Source: Herbihabitans rhizosphaerae | GTDB lineage: Bacteria; Actinomycetota; Actinomycetes; Mycobacteriales; Pseudonocardiaceae | Direction of reading: 5' to 3' | Assembly: GCF_004216555.1 (NCBI RefSeq) | Contig: NZ_SGWQ01000008.1 | Location: 62,001 to 126,000, forward strand | Length of the DNA stretch: 64,000 nucleotides | Part shown: positions 1-7,935 of the stretch, in pieces | How positions within the stretch are numbered: position 1 is the first letter of the stretch | Layout: each line of letters opens with the position of its first letter | Notes under the pieces: model-generated | Databases searched by the model: none | The model's input: the letters and a program-made list of their open reading frames with translations, nothing else | Told to the model about the DNA's origin: nothing | Translations under genes and position numbers: made by a program

Positions 1-887
1 TGACCGGCCGTGAGGTGCTCGGCGTGCTGCCGTGGCGCAAGGAATTGTGGCTGGACGCGGAGGACGCGCTGTCGTTCGCGCCGGACGGGTTGCTCGGCGC
101 GCCGCGCCCGGCGGTGGGGGAGCAGTGGCTGCGGGTGGCGGCGGTGCGGCTGCCGCGCATGTCCAACGCCACCGACCTGGAGGCGCTGGCCTGCGAGCCG
201 GGGGTCGCGGTGCGATTCGTCTCCGATCCGGCCAGCGTCACTGATGCTGATGTGGTGGTGTTGCCCGGCTCGAAGTCCACTGTGGACGATCTACAGTGGT
301 TGCGGGACAACGGTTTGGCGGACGCGGTGCTGGCCCACGCACGCGCCGGCCGGCCGGTGCTCGGGATCTGCGGCGGGTACCAGATGCTCGGTGCGCTGAT
401 TCACGACACGGTGGAGTCGCGGGCGCGGGCCGGCGAGGTGCCAGGGTTGGGCCTGCTCGACGTCGAGGTGACCTTTCATGCGGAGAAGACGCTGAGCCGT
501 CCGACCGGTGTGGCGATGGGGGAGCGGGTCGACGGGTACGAGATCCACCACGCGCGGGTGTCCCGGCGCGCTGACGGTCTCGCGCCGCTGATCACCCTGG
601 ACGGCGGCGAGCCCGAGGGTGCGCTGGACGGTGCGGTCGCCGGCACCCACTGGCACGGTCTGCTGGAGAACGACGGACTCCGGCGCGCGTTCCTCGCGTG
701 GGCGGCGAAACACGCCGGCCGTGACGGCTTCATCGCCGCGCCGAATGTCAGTTTCGCGGCCGCCCGCGCGGCGCAGCTCGACCTGCTCGGCGACCTCGTG
801 GCCGATCACCTGGACACAGACGCCGTGCGGCGGCTGATCGACTCCGGCCCGCCGTCCGGCTTGCCGGCGCTCCCACCCGGTGCCTAG
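1..887 (+). CDS. cobQ: Cobyric acid synthase, C-terminal part (5' end outside window)
   Basis: This is the end of cobyric acid synthase, the cytoplasmic glutamine-dependent amidotransferase that amidates the side-chain carboxylates of adenosyl-cobyrinic acid diamide in cobalamin synthesis. The frame is open from base 3, so the gene begins before the window. The visible part holds the class I glutaminase domain: the PGSK element near base 270 and the nucleophile motif [10 protein letters not shown] at about 360-390, with the catalytic Cys in it. The late histidines (HWHG near base 650) fit the rest of the triad. The stop overlaps the stop of the convergent MerR gene by four bases. Cobalamin genes would be expected upstream, but they cannot be seen here. 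Confidence 0.93.
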   Translation, partial: TGREVLGVLPWRKELWLDAEDALSFAPDGLLGAPRPAVGEQWLRVAAVRLPRMSNATDLEALACEPGVAVRFVSDPASVTDADVVVLPGSKSTVDDLQWLRDNGLADAVLAHARAGRPVLGICGGYQMLGALIHDTVESRARAGEVPGLGLLDVEVTFHAEKTLSRPTGVAMGERVDGYEIHHARVSRRADGLAPLITLDGGEPEGALDGAVAGTHWHGLLENDGLRRAFLAWAAKHAGRDGFIAAPNVSFAAARAAQLDLLGDLVADHLDTDAVRRLIDSGPPSGLPALPPGA

Positions 888-1318
888 TCATGCGCTCGCG
901 CGTGGCTTTCGTCCACCGAGAGGCCGCGCTGTCGCCCTTCGATGATCGACCAGAATCGGGGGCATTCCAGGTGGTCCGTGGCGGGGCATCGCCGACCGTG
1001 TTCGAGTGCGCTACGGGCCACCTCGATACGGTGCTGCTGTTCGGCCAACTCGGCCAATTTGTGATCGATCATCGCGCGTCGGGATTGCCGCTCGCCCGCG
1101 ATGAAATGCTCGATCTCGGCCAAGGTGAACCCGATCTCGCGGAAGAACACGATCAAGCCGACGTCTCTCACTGCGGACTCGGCGTAACGCCGTCGTCCCG
1201 CCGCCCGGGCAGCGGGCCGCACCAGTCCAAGTTCGTCGTAATACCGCAGGGTGGTCGCCGGCACGCCGGTCCGTTCGGACAGCTCGCCGATAGCCAACAA
1301 CCTCGGCGCGTCGCTCAT
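884..1318 (-). CDS. MerR-family transcriptional regulator
   Basis: A 144-residue MerR-type regulator. The N-terminal winged helix begins near residue 7 with [21 protein letters not shown], followed by the family's GRRRY element and a helical dimerisation region. Two cysteines lie in the tail ([13 protein letters not shown]), a pattern common in actinobacterial members; whether they bind metal is unknown. The reading frame stays open far upstream, to 1942, but that extension runs antisense through the neighbouring methyltransferase, so I chose the ATG at 1318. The gene is divergent from the methyltransferase. The 36-base gap between them carries a perfect palindrome in a 19-bp promoter spacer, which makes the methyltransferase its likely target. 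Confidence 0.85.
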   Translation of the reverse strand: MSDAPRLLAIGELSERTGVPATTLRYYDELGLVRPAARAAGRRRYAESAVRDVGLIVFFREIGFTLAEIEHFIAGERQSRRAMIDHKLAELAEQQHRIEVARSALEHGRRCPATDHLECPRFWSIIEGRQRGLSVDESHARAHD

Positions 1319-1348
1319 TGACTTCGAGTCTACTCGAAGTGCTTTGCT
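1318..1348 (+). promoter_or_regulatory. MerR-type operator-promoter
   Basis: The perfect inverted repeat ACTTCGAG-TCTA-CTCGAAGT lies at 1321-1340. It falls between TTGACT (1318-1323, -35-like) and TTTGCT (1343-1348, weak -10-like), which are 19 bp apart. An over-long 19-20 bp spacer holding the operator is the hallmark of MerR-activated promoters. The predicted transcript would start at or next to the methyltransferase ATG at 1355, so it is probably leaderless. Confidence 0.72.
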
Positions 1349-1354
1349 CGCCTC

Positions 1355-2017
1355 ATGGAGATCAAGGAGCGGGTACTGGATCGCGTCATCCGATGGTGGG
1401 GCCCTCGCGGAGGGCTGGCACAGTTCTACAAGCCGACCGGAGTCGGCGGGCGCGTCGCCGGGTGGATCATGAGCCGGCGCTCCTCGAACGTGGCGCGCAA
1501 CCGTTGGGTGGTAAGGCTTCTGGACGTCCAGCCGAACGATCGGGTGATCGAACTCGGTTGTGGTCCGGGCGTGGCCATCGCCGCGCTCGCCACCCGAGCG
1601 ACCCGAGGATTGGTGGTCGGCGTCGACCACTCGCGGGTCATGATTCGCCAGGCCAGCCGCCGCAACCGGGCCGCGATCAAAGCTGGACGGGTACGCCTGA
1701 TTCACGGACCGGTCGAGAGCCTGGCCGTCGACGACGGGCCGTTCGACGCCGCACTCGCGGTCAACACCGTCGGCATGTGGCCCGAGCCGACCGCTCGGCT
1801 GCGTGAACTCACCCGGCTGCTGCGGCCCGGTGGGCGCATCGCTCTGGTAACCCAGCCACGCCGTCCCGGTGCGACCGCGGCCACCTCGGCGGAGGTCGCC
1901 GAGGAACTGGCGGCGCTGCTCACCGAAGCCGGAGTCGAGCACCTTCGAACCGAAATGCTCGACCTCGATCCACCGGCGGCCTGCGTCCTCGGACGCGTCC
2001 TACACCTGGTTGGCTGA
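1355..2017 (+). CDS. Class I SAM-dependent methyltransferase
   Basis: A 220-residue Rossmann-fold methyltransferase. Motif I is VIELGCGPGVAI (residues about 64-75) and the acidic residue after strand 2 is in VGVDHS. The substrate cannot be told from sequence; the family covers small molecules and lipids such as ubiquinone-like or sterol-like acceptors. The gene stands alone in its transcript and diverges from a MerR regulator whose operator sits just upstream, so expression is probably inducible. Its 3' end overlaps the convergent DUF397 gene by 18 bases. Catalytic class is secure; the biological role is open. Confidence 0.85.
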   Translation: MEIKERVLDRVIRWWGPRGGLAQFYKPTGVGGRVAGWIMSRRSSNVARNRWVVRLLDVQPNDRVIELGCGPGVAIAALATRATRGLVVGVDHSRVMIRQASRRNRAAIKAGRVRLIHGPVESLAVDDGPFDAALAVNTVGMWPEPTARLRELTRLLRPGGRIALVTQPRRPGATAATSAEVAEELAALLTEAGVEHLRTEMLDLDPPAACVLGRVLHLVG

Positions 2018-2191
2018 TTCCCCTTGCGCCGCAAGCAAGGCGCGCCACGCGCCGCCGCCGAAGGTCAAAATCGGACCGGCGGTGTTCTTGGAGTCCCGCA
2101 CCGCAGCCGCGTGAGCGTCGAGTGCCACCTCGACGCAGCTACTGCCACCAGCGTCGCTATAGCTGCTCTTCCGCCACGACGTGCTGGTCAT
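2000..2191 (-). CDS. DUF397 small protein
   Basis: A 63-residue DUF397 protein with the family signatures WRKSSYSDAGGSSCVEVA at the start and AVRDSK...GPILTF in the middle. DUF397 genes are abundant in Streptomyces and Pseudonocardiales and almost always sit beside an XRE regulator with a DUF5753 C-terminal domain, as here. The pair is thought to act in developmental or stress regulation (BldB/WhiJ-type and toxin-antitoxin-like models exist). Its ATG at 2191 lies inside the end of the upstream regulator gene, a 35-base overlap that implies translational coupling. Confidence 0.85.
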   Translation of the reverse strand: MTSTSWRKSSYSDAGGSSCVEVALDAHAAAVRDSKNTAGPILTFGGGAWRALLAAQGESANQV

Positions 2192-3059
2192 TGGACTGGC
2201 TGCTCCCTAGGTCGTACTCGTCGGCCAGGGTGGCGACGAACTCCCTAGAGTCTTTCGCATCCAGTGCGACATCGGCAATCTCTGGCACCAGCGTCTGATA
2301 GGGCTGTACCAAGCCAGGTTTCTCCAGGAACATCCCGGTGATGTGATTGTCCAGGTACACCAAGGGGGTGTGGCGGTCGAAGCCGTACACCGCGAACGAC
2401 CCGCCGAACGCCGACCGCTCGCCTGCCTGGGTCGGAACCACTCGGATCGTGATGTGCGGCAGGGTCGAGAGGAGAGCGAGGTGCAGGGCCTGTTCGTGCC
2501 TGACAGTCGCGTCGCCTACCGGCAGCCGCAGTGCCTGCTCGTGGATGTAGAACTCGAATCGTGCGGGTTTCGGTCGATGCAGAATCTCCTGACGTCGAAG
2601 ACGTACCTGCACATATTGCTCGACGGTCGCTTGTGTGAGCGTCTTCTCGCGTGAAATTCGTACTCTGGCGTACTCGGGTGTTTGGAGGAGACCCGGCACC
2701 AGCAGTGATTCATACGTCACCGACTCGTTTGCGGTCGATTCGTGGAAGATCAGTGAGTGGAGCTGGTTGTTGATCCACTCGCCGTGTGGGCTGAGCCAGT
2801 AGCCGAGCTTCCGTTCCGCCGTGCGGCACAGGTCGAGCAGGTCCAGCGCCTGGGGCAGGAGGACCTCGCAGGGCCCCAGATAGTGCAACACCTCCGTGGT
2901 GGGCAGCCCGATGTGGCCCGACTCGACCCGGGAGACCTTGGTCGTCGACCAGCCAAGGCTGTACCCGAGTTGGCTCATGCTCAATTGGGCAGCGATCCGC
3001 CGCTTCCGGAGTTCCGCGCCAAGTTCTCGATAACAGGCGTACGCCCGCTTCTTCGCCAT
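2157..3059 (-). CDS. XRE-family regulator with DUF5753-type C-terminal domain
   Basis: A helix-turn-helix regulator of about 300 residues. The N-terminal XRE domain spans about residues 10-65 (LGAELRKRRIAAQLSMSQLG, then TTKVSRVESG). It is followed by the long effector-like domain typical of DUF5753, with conserved LLVPGLLQTPEYAR and YLDNHITG. I chose the ATG at 3059 because the in-frame TTG at 3119 would add about 20 residues not usual in the family. It overlaps DUF397 at its 3' end. A 22-base motif repeated elsewhere in the window lies 56-77 bases upstream of this start and may be part of its promoter or operator. Confidence 0.85.
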   Translation of the reverse strand: MAKKRAYACYRELGAELRKRRIAAQLSMSQLGYSLGWSTTKVSRVESGHIGLPTTEVLHYLGPCEVLLPQALDLLDLCRTAERKLGYWLSPHGEWINNQLHSLIFHESTANESVTYESLLVPGLLQTPEYARVRISREKTLTQATVEQYVQVRLRRQEILHRPKPARFEFYIHEQALRLPVGDATVRHEQALHLALLSTLPHITIRVVPTQAGERSAFGGSFAVYGFDRHTPLVYLDNHITGMFLEKPGLVQPYQTLVPEIADVALDAKDSREFVATLADEYDLGSSQSNDQHVVAEEQL

Positions 3060-3114
3060 ACGGACGAACGTACGGGCGTCACGCCGATAATCCACCTGCC
3101 ACGCGCCAAACTCA

Positions 3115-3136
3115 GCCAAAGGGATTAGTGCACGCC
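3115..3136 (-). repeat. 22-bp intergenic motif, copy 1
   Basis: The sequence here matches 7031-7052 at 20 of 22 positions; the shared core contains GCCAA and GGGATTAG. Read on the minus strand it contains CACTAATCCC, upstream of the XRE/DUF397 pair. It may be a regulator site or a promoter core; the role is inferred from position only. Confidence 0.45.
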
Positions 3137-3158
3137 ATTGTTTGCACCCCTGGCAACG

Positions 3159-4292
3159 TCAGACCAGGCCGGTGATCTTCGGCACCAGATCAGCCGGTGT
3201 GGGCAGGCCGATGATCTCTTCGGCTACCTCGGAGGCGGCCGAAGAAAGCCCAGTATCGGTGAGCAGGCGGTTGATCAGTTCGGCGTCCACCTGATCCGGT
3301 TCCGAACGCAGACCGAGGCCGCGCCGGGCCACTACGTCAGCGTTCAGGTACTGGTCCGCACCGTGCGGCAACACAAGCTGTGGCACTCCGGCGGCGATCG
3401 CGGTCAGCGTCGAGCCGGCACCGCCGTGGTGCACCAGCGCGGAACTTGTCGGCAGCAGCGCGGACAGCGGCACCCACCCGGCCGCCCGCACGTTGTCCGG
3501 CAGTTCTCCCAGCGGCGACGGGTCGGCGTCACCGAGTGCGAGGACAAACTCGGCGTCCAGATTCCGTGCCACGTCAACGAGTTTGGTCAACGACGTGAGC
3601 GCGCCGAACTGTGTCAGCACCGTGCCGAGTGTCACCGCGACGCGAGGGCGCGCGGGCCGTTCGAGCACCCACTCGGGCAGCACGCCACCGCCGTTGTACG
3701 GCACGTATCGCATCGGCCAGCCGCGCACCGGCCGGTCGACCATGCTCGGCGGCGCGACGTCGATCGACTCGCGCACCTCGGGCAACGCGGTCACACCGTG
3801 CCGCTCACGCTCGTCGACCATCTTCTCGAAGATCGCCTCGGTCGCCGCCGCCTCGTCGGCGAACCCGATGCCGTGCGTCACGGCGGGCACGCCGAGCTTC
3901 GCGGCGACCAGCGGGCCGGCGCCCTGCAGCGGTGAGTGCACCACCACGTCCGGCCGCCACGATTCGGCCGCCGACACGGTCACGTCCACGGATATACCAG
4001 ACACCCTGGCGAAGATCGCGCCGATGAAGGCCAGTCCCTTCTCGGTGTCGATGTTGGTGCTGAAGTCGAACTCCTCGGGCTGCTCGCTGGCCGCCTGCTC
4101 GAACACCGCGCTGATGTCCACGCCCGGCGCGGAATCCACGACGGGCAGGCCGGCGTTCGCGGCGTCCTTGCCACCGGCGGTCGCCACGAGCACCTCGTGG
4201 CCGGCGGCACGCAGCGCGTGTGCCAGGGAGATCGTCGGGAACACATGGCCGAGGCCGGGGGAGGTCACGAAGAGTACGCGCACGATTTCCAT
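3159..4292 (-). CDS. UDP/NDP-sugar glycosyltransferase (GT1, macrolide-GT type)
   Basis: A GT-B fold glycosyltransferase of about 377 residues. The N-terminal acceptor domain opens with VRVLFVTSPGLGHVFP. The C-terminal donor domain carries the GT1 signature VHHGGAGSTLTAIAAGVP and then LPHGADQYLNA, as in antibiotic and macrolide glycosyltransferases. These enzymes transfer a hexose or deoxyhexose from an NDP-sugar onto small-molecule acceptors. No polyketide or sugar genes are nearby, so it may inactivate xenobiotics or act on products made elsewhere; this is inference. An in-frame ATG at 4307, preceded by AGGA, is the alternative start, five residues longer. The gene lies 40 bases downstream of mycothione reductase on the same strand, so co-transcription is possible. 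Confidence 0.83.
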   Translation of the reverse strand: MEIVRVLFVTSPGLGHVFPTISLAHALRAAGHEVLVATAGGKDAANAGLPVVDSAPGVDISAVFEQAASEQPEEFDFSTNIDTEKGLAFIGAIFARVSGISVDVTVSAAESWRPDVVVHSPLQGAGPLVAAKLGVPAVTHGIGFADEAAATEAIFEKMVDERERHGVTALPEVRESIDVAPPSMVDRPVRGWPMRYVPYNGGGVLPEWVLERPARPRVAVTLGTVLTQFGALTSLTKLVDVARNLDAEFVLALGDADPSPLGELPDNVRAAGWVPLSALLPTSSALVHHGGAGSTLTAIAAGVPQLVLPHGADQYLNADVVARRGLGLRSEPDQVDAELINRLLTDTGLSSAASEVAEEIIGLPTPADLVPKITGLV

Positions 4293-4332
4293 GTAACGCG
4301 AGATCATCGATCCTGTCGAACGGACAAAACAG

Positions 4333-5697
4333 TCAGCCGAGCGGCAGGTTCAGCAGCGCGTTCTCGATCAACTCGGGCATCGCCGGGTGAATCCAGTACT
4401 GCCCGCGCGCCATGGTCCGCGCGTCCAGTCCGAAGCTCATCGCCTGGATCACCGGCTGGATCAGGGTGGACGCCTGCGGGCCGATGATGTGCGCGCCGAG
4501 CAGCAATCCGGTCGACGGGTCGGCGATCAGCTTGGCGAATCCGGTGGTGTCCTCCATCGCCCAGCCGTACGCGATGCCGGCATAGTCCTGTGTGGACACC
4601 ACGTGCGGCACATCGCGCGCTTGCTCTTCGGTCAGCCCGACGGAGGCGATCTGCGGCGACGAGAACACGGCGTGTGGCACGAATCGGTGGTCGGCGGCGA
4701 TGGGTTCGTCGGGGTGCAGCAGGTTGTGCTGGACGACGCGTGCCTCGTGGTTCGCGACGTGCTTGAGTTGGTGGTGCGAGGACATGTCGCCCAACGAGTA
4801 CACACCGTCCACAGTGGACTTCTGGTGCTCGTCGACGATCACGTAGCCGTCGTCGTCCAGCTCGACGCCGGTTGCTGCGAGGTTCAGCAGATCAGTGTTC
4901 GGGCGGCGGCCGGTGGCGACCAGAAGCTCTTGTGCCGCAACGGTTTCTCCGTTGTCCAGGTGCAGGGTCACGCCGTCGCCGGTGCGCTCCGCGCGGACGG
5001 CCAGGCGGTTCAGCCGCACGTCCCACCGCTGGGACGCCAGCTCGGTGAACCGTGCGGACACGTCGGCGTCCTCGTGTCGCAGCAGCGCGCCGGATCGGGC
5101 GATGACCGTGACGTCCACGCCGAACGAGGAGAACACGTGCGCCAGCTCCGCAGCGACGAACCCGCCGCCGAGGATGATCATCGTGCGCGGCAGCTCCTCG
5201 AGGCGCATGACCGTGTCACTGGTGTGGAAGTCGATCTCGTTGAGGCCTGGCACGTCGGGGGTGATCGGGCGGCTGCCGGCGGCGAGCACGAACCGGTCAG
5301 CGGTGATCGTCTCGCCGGTTCCGGTGTCCAGCGTCTTCGGTCCGACGAACCGTGACTGTCCCGTGTAGACGGTCACGTTCTCGTTGTCGGGGTGGGAGGT
5401 TCGGTACTCGCGGCCGCTGTTCGCGATCGGGTCGATGCGGCCGAAGATGCGATCGCGGACGTCGGTCCAGCGCACGCCGGTCAGCTCGGCGTCCACGCCG
5501 AACTTGGCCGCGTTGGCCGGCACCGCGGCGAGATCCGCCGTGTGCACGAACATCTTGGTCGGGATGCAGCCGACGTTCAGGCAGGTGCCGCCGAACGTTC
5601 CTTTCTCCACGATCGCGACGTTCCAGTCCGCGAAGCGCTTGTCCACGATGGAGTTGCCCGAGCCGGTGCCGATGATGACGAGATCGAAGTGGCGCAC
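4333..5697 (-). CDS. mtr: Mycothione reductase
   Basis: This flavoprotein of about 454 residues uses NADPH to reduce mycothione (oxidised mycothiol disulfide), keeping the actinobacterial thiol pool reduced in the cytoplasm. The N-terminal FAD motif is VIIGTGSGNS, which is characteristic of Mtr rather than lipoamide dehydrogenase. The redox-active disulfide is Cys39/Cys44 in GGTCLNVGC, and the NAD(P) site is ILGGGFVAAELAHVFSSFG. The C-terminal dimer interface carries the His-Pro-Glu-like element HPAMPELIENALL. I chose the GTG at 5697 because it puts the Cys pair at the positions seen in the M. tuberculosis enzyme; an ATG at 5730 is also in frame. Confidence 0.93.
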   Translation of the reverse strand: MRHFDLVIIGTGSGNSIVDKRFADWNVAIVEKGTFGGTCLNVGCIPTKMFVHTADLAAVPANAAKFGVDAELTGVRWTDVRDRIFGRIDPIANSGREYRTSHPDNENVTVYTGQSRFVGPKTLDTGTGETITADRFVLAAGSRPITPDVPGLNEIDFHTSDTVMRLEELPRTMIILGGGFVAAELAHVFSSFGVDVTVIARSGALLRHEDADVSARFTELASQRWDVRLNRLAVRAERTGDGVTLHLDNGETVAAQELLVATGRRPNTDLLNLAATGVELDDDGYVIVDEHQKSTVDGVYSLGDMSSHHQLKHVANHEARVVQHNLLHPDEPIAADHRFVPHAVFSSPQIASVGLTEEQARDVPHVVSTQDYAGIAYGWAMEDTTGFAKLIADPSTGLLLGAHIIGPQASTLIQPVIQAMSFGLDARTMARGQYWIHPAMPELIENALLNLPLG

Positions 5698-5771
5698 GTG
5701 TCCATCAAACCTGACGGCGGTCAGTGGCATTCCGGGGGAACCTCGGCCGTAAGGCGGGCGTCATCTCTGGC

Positions 5772-6362
5772 GTGGACACGCGATCGAGGCGAGGGCTCGT
5801 GATCGGGCTGGTCGTCGGTGCCGGGCTGTTGGTCGCGGCTGGGGTGTACCGGCAGTTCAATCCCGGTCATCACGTGGCCGTGGACGCGTTGCCGGCCGGG
5901 TGGCTGTTCATGGTCGCCGGCCTGATGGCGGGTGCGGCGGCGTGCTGGTTCGGCGTTTCGCGGCGACCGGTTCGCTGGTTCGCCACGGTGGCGATTCTCG
6001 TTGTGGCGGCGGCGTTCGGCGTCTTCGCCGGGATGATGAACTCGCTCAGGGATGAGCCGTCGGAGTCGCGCCGGGTGGGCTCACCGGACGGACGGATGGC
6101 GCTGGTCTTCCTGTCCCGTTCGGCGACGTTCGCGCCGGACATCGTCTACGAGTACCGGGTGCGCACCAACGCTGGGCTCGCTTCCCGGGAGTGGGCGATC
6201 GGTTGTGTGAACAGCGACATCGACGCCCCGCCGAGTCGCGTCGAGTGGAGCGGGGCGAACACCGTGTTGGCCGAGTTCGGGCCGCCCGGGCGGGGATCGG
6301 TCCGCATCACCCTGGACCCGGGGACCGGGCGGCCCGACCGAACGTTCGGCGGCGGGTGCTGA
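5772..6362 (+). CDS. Hypothetical membrane protein
   Basis: A protein of about 196 residues that I do not recognise. It has three predicted membrane segments (near VIGLVVGAGLLVAAGVY, LFMVAGLMAGAAACWF and TVAILVVAAAFGVFAGMM), followed by a hydrophilic C-terminal domain of about 100 residues. That domain contains SPDGRMALVF and a final GGGC. With three segments the C-terminal domain should lie on the opposite side from the N-terminus, probably outside the cell. The start is uncertain: an upstream in-frame ATG at 5724 overlaps the beginning of the divergent mycothione reductase, and I prefer the GTG at 5772. Confidence 0.6.
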   Translation: MDTRSRRGLVIGLVVGAGLLVAAGVYRQFNPGHHVAVDALPAGWLFMVAGLMAGAAACWFGVSRRPVRWFATVAILVVAAAFGVFAGMMNSLRDEPSESRRVGSPDGRMALVFLSRSATFAPDIVYEYRVRTNAGLASREWAIGCVNSDIDAPPSRVEWSGANTVLAEFGPPGRGSVRITLDPGTGRPDRTFGGGC

Positions 6363-6366
6363 CCGC

Positions 6367-6903
6367 TCAGTGCTGGTAGGTCGGCGTGATGATCGCGCGG
6401 GCGAGCGTGTGGAAGGCCAGGTTGAAGCCGACGACGGCGGGGGTGGCGGTTCCGTCCACTTCGAGGCGGTCGACGTCGACCGCGTGCACCACGAAGAAGT
6501 ACCGGTGGTTCTGGTCACCGGGCGGCGGGGCGGCACCGGCGTAGTTGTTCTCGCCCATGTCGTTGCGCACGTGGAAGGCGCCGTCCGGCAGCGAGTCGTC
6601 GGACGCGCCGGCGTCGGCGGGCAGTTCGGTGGTGGTGGCCGGGATGTTCACGGCGACCCAGTGCCAGAAGCCGGACGGGATCGGTGCGTCGGGGTCGAAG
6701 CAGGTGACGACGAAGCTCTTGGTCTCGCTGGGGAAGTCGGACCAGGCGAGTTGGGGGGAGACGTTGTCGCCGCCGGCGCTGCCGTGGACGTGGCGCAGGT
6801 CGAGCTTCTGGTCGGCGTTGATGTCCGTCGAGGTGACGGTGAACGTGCTGGCGGACGGGAGCAGGGGGTACGGGTCGGGGGTGACTGGGCGATCGAGGCT
6901 CAT
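6367..6903 (-). CDS. YbhB/YbcL-family (PEBP-like) protein
   Basis: A 178-residue phosphatidylethanolamine-binding-protein fold. Family motifs visible are FDPDAPIPSGFWHWVAVNIP (the D-P-D-A-P...H-W anion pocket), then GENNYAGAAPPPGDQNHRYFF and the late LARAIITPTYQ. The bacterial YbhB/YbcL group has no settled enzymatic role; its members bind small anionic ligands. The chosen ATG at 6903 matches the usual family start. A longer frame to 7035 exists but carries no conserved sequence. The gene is convergent with the upstream membrane-protein gene, with four bases between the stops. Confidence 0.87.
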   Translation of the reverse strand: MSLDRPVTPDPYPLLPSASTFTVTSTDINADQKLDLRHVHGSAGGDNVSPQLAWSDFPSETKSFVVTCFDPDAPIPSGFWHWVAVNIPATTTELPADAGASDDSLPDGAFHVRNDMGENNYAGAAPPPGDQNHRYFFVVHAVDVDRLEVDGTATPAVVGFNLAFHTLARAIITPTYQH

Positions 6904-7030
6904 GGTTGTCAGGTTAGTGGTCGGCTCTTCGTGGTGCACGGCGTTCTCTTGTGCACGGTTTGGCGTTTGGCTGCCGCGGCGGTCGCCGGTTTGGTGTGAC
7001 ACATTGCGCGGCTGTTCCGGCGACCGCCTT

Positions 7031-7052
7031 GCCAACGGGATTAGGGCACGCC
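7031..7052 (-). repeat. 22-bp intergenic motif, copy 2
   Basis: This is the second copy of the motif at 3115-3136, with 20 of 22 bases identical. It lies in the spacer upstream of the PEBP gene on the minus strand and upstream of the decayed endonuclease gene on the plus strand. About 14 bases further on, GTCACC/GGTGAC (7066-7083) forms a small inverted repeat. Confidence 0.45.
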
Positions 7053-7116
7053 TTTTGCTTTGTGGGTCACCTTATTGGGTGACGTTTTCGCGTGAAGGTG
7101 TCGGTAAGATTGGGTT

Positions 7117-7935
7117 ATGGAAGAAATCATGCTTCTGGAAATGTCGAGTTTCGTGGAGGAGGAAATAGCGCTGCGTCAAGCAATTCGGGTGCGGTTGCTT
7201 GACCGGTTCGCGAAGCGGCGGAAGACGGAGAATGCGTCCGAGGAGCGGAGAACCAGTTTTCGATCGCCGAAGGCATGGTCGACCGCGTGCCGAAGACGGT
7301 GGATGCGTTGGAGCGGGGTGAGTTGGACTGGGCAAGGCTCGTGCGATGTATGAGGTGACCAAGCCGTTGAGTGTGGAGCATGCCGGCGAGGTTGAAGAGC
7401 GGGTGACACGCGCACGTTGGATCAGTTGCGGTTCGACACGGCCATGGATCACTTTTGTGGAGAGAATCAGTCACACGTTAAGACGATTGTGTGGGTGACC
7501 GTGCCGCACACGACGTTGTTGGGTGTGGACGACAAGCCGGGCCAGTTGTTCGGGGTGGATTCGCTGCCGGCGCAGGTGTGTCGCGAGTTGGCTGCTGATT
7601 CGAAATCGACCTGGCGAAGACTGCTCGCCGATCCGGTGTCGGGAATGGTGACCGATGTCGGCCGGAAACGTTATCCACCGGCCACGATGGTCGAAAGTGT
7701 GCGGCTGTGGCATCCGCGGTGCACTCACACGTGTGTCTGCAATCTGAACCCGCGCTGCGAACGGCACAACCTGTGCAAGGAGCGCCCCGGCTTGCACGTC
7801 GAACAACCCGAACCCGACCTGGTGATCACGACCAGCCCACTCGGCAGCACAGTCGCCGTACGGGCCGAGCCCATCGCCGTCGATTCACCGAAACGCCATA
7901 CCCACACGCCCGACACCCGTAGTGTGGCGTCGTGA
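7117..7935 (+). pseudogene. Decayed DUF222/HNH endonuclease (13E12-repeat family)
   Basis: The remains of a DUF222-HNH nuclease, a family present in many copies in actinobacterial genomes. The fragments sit in different frames. RLLDRFAKRRK is in the frame of 7117; FSIAEGMVDRVPKTVDALERG follows in a second frame and MYEVTKPLSVEHAGEVEERV in a third. LDQLRFDTAMDHFCG then returns from 7417, and TVPHTTLLGVDDKPG and DPVSGMVTDVGRKRY follow. The middle of the DUF222 domain is missing, and the HNH core (the usual CDLDHV stretch) is absent after YPPATMVESVRLW. At least two frameshifts plus a deletion make it non-functional. Its final bases overlap the next gene's start. Confidence 0.82.

Noticed and set aside
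884-1942. A 352-codon open frame extending the MerR gene upstream
   Set aside because: The extra 208 codons run antisense through the methyltransferase and have no MerR features; the ATG at 1318 gives a normal-length MerR protein.
3159-4292. A secondary-metabolite gene cluster around the glycosyltransferase
   Set aside because: No polyketide, peptide synthetase or sugar-synthesis genes are near; one GT1 enzyme is not a cluster.
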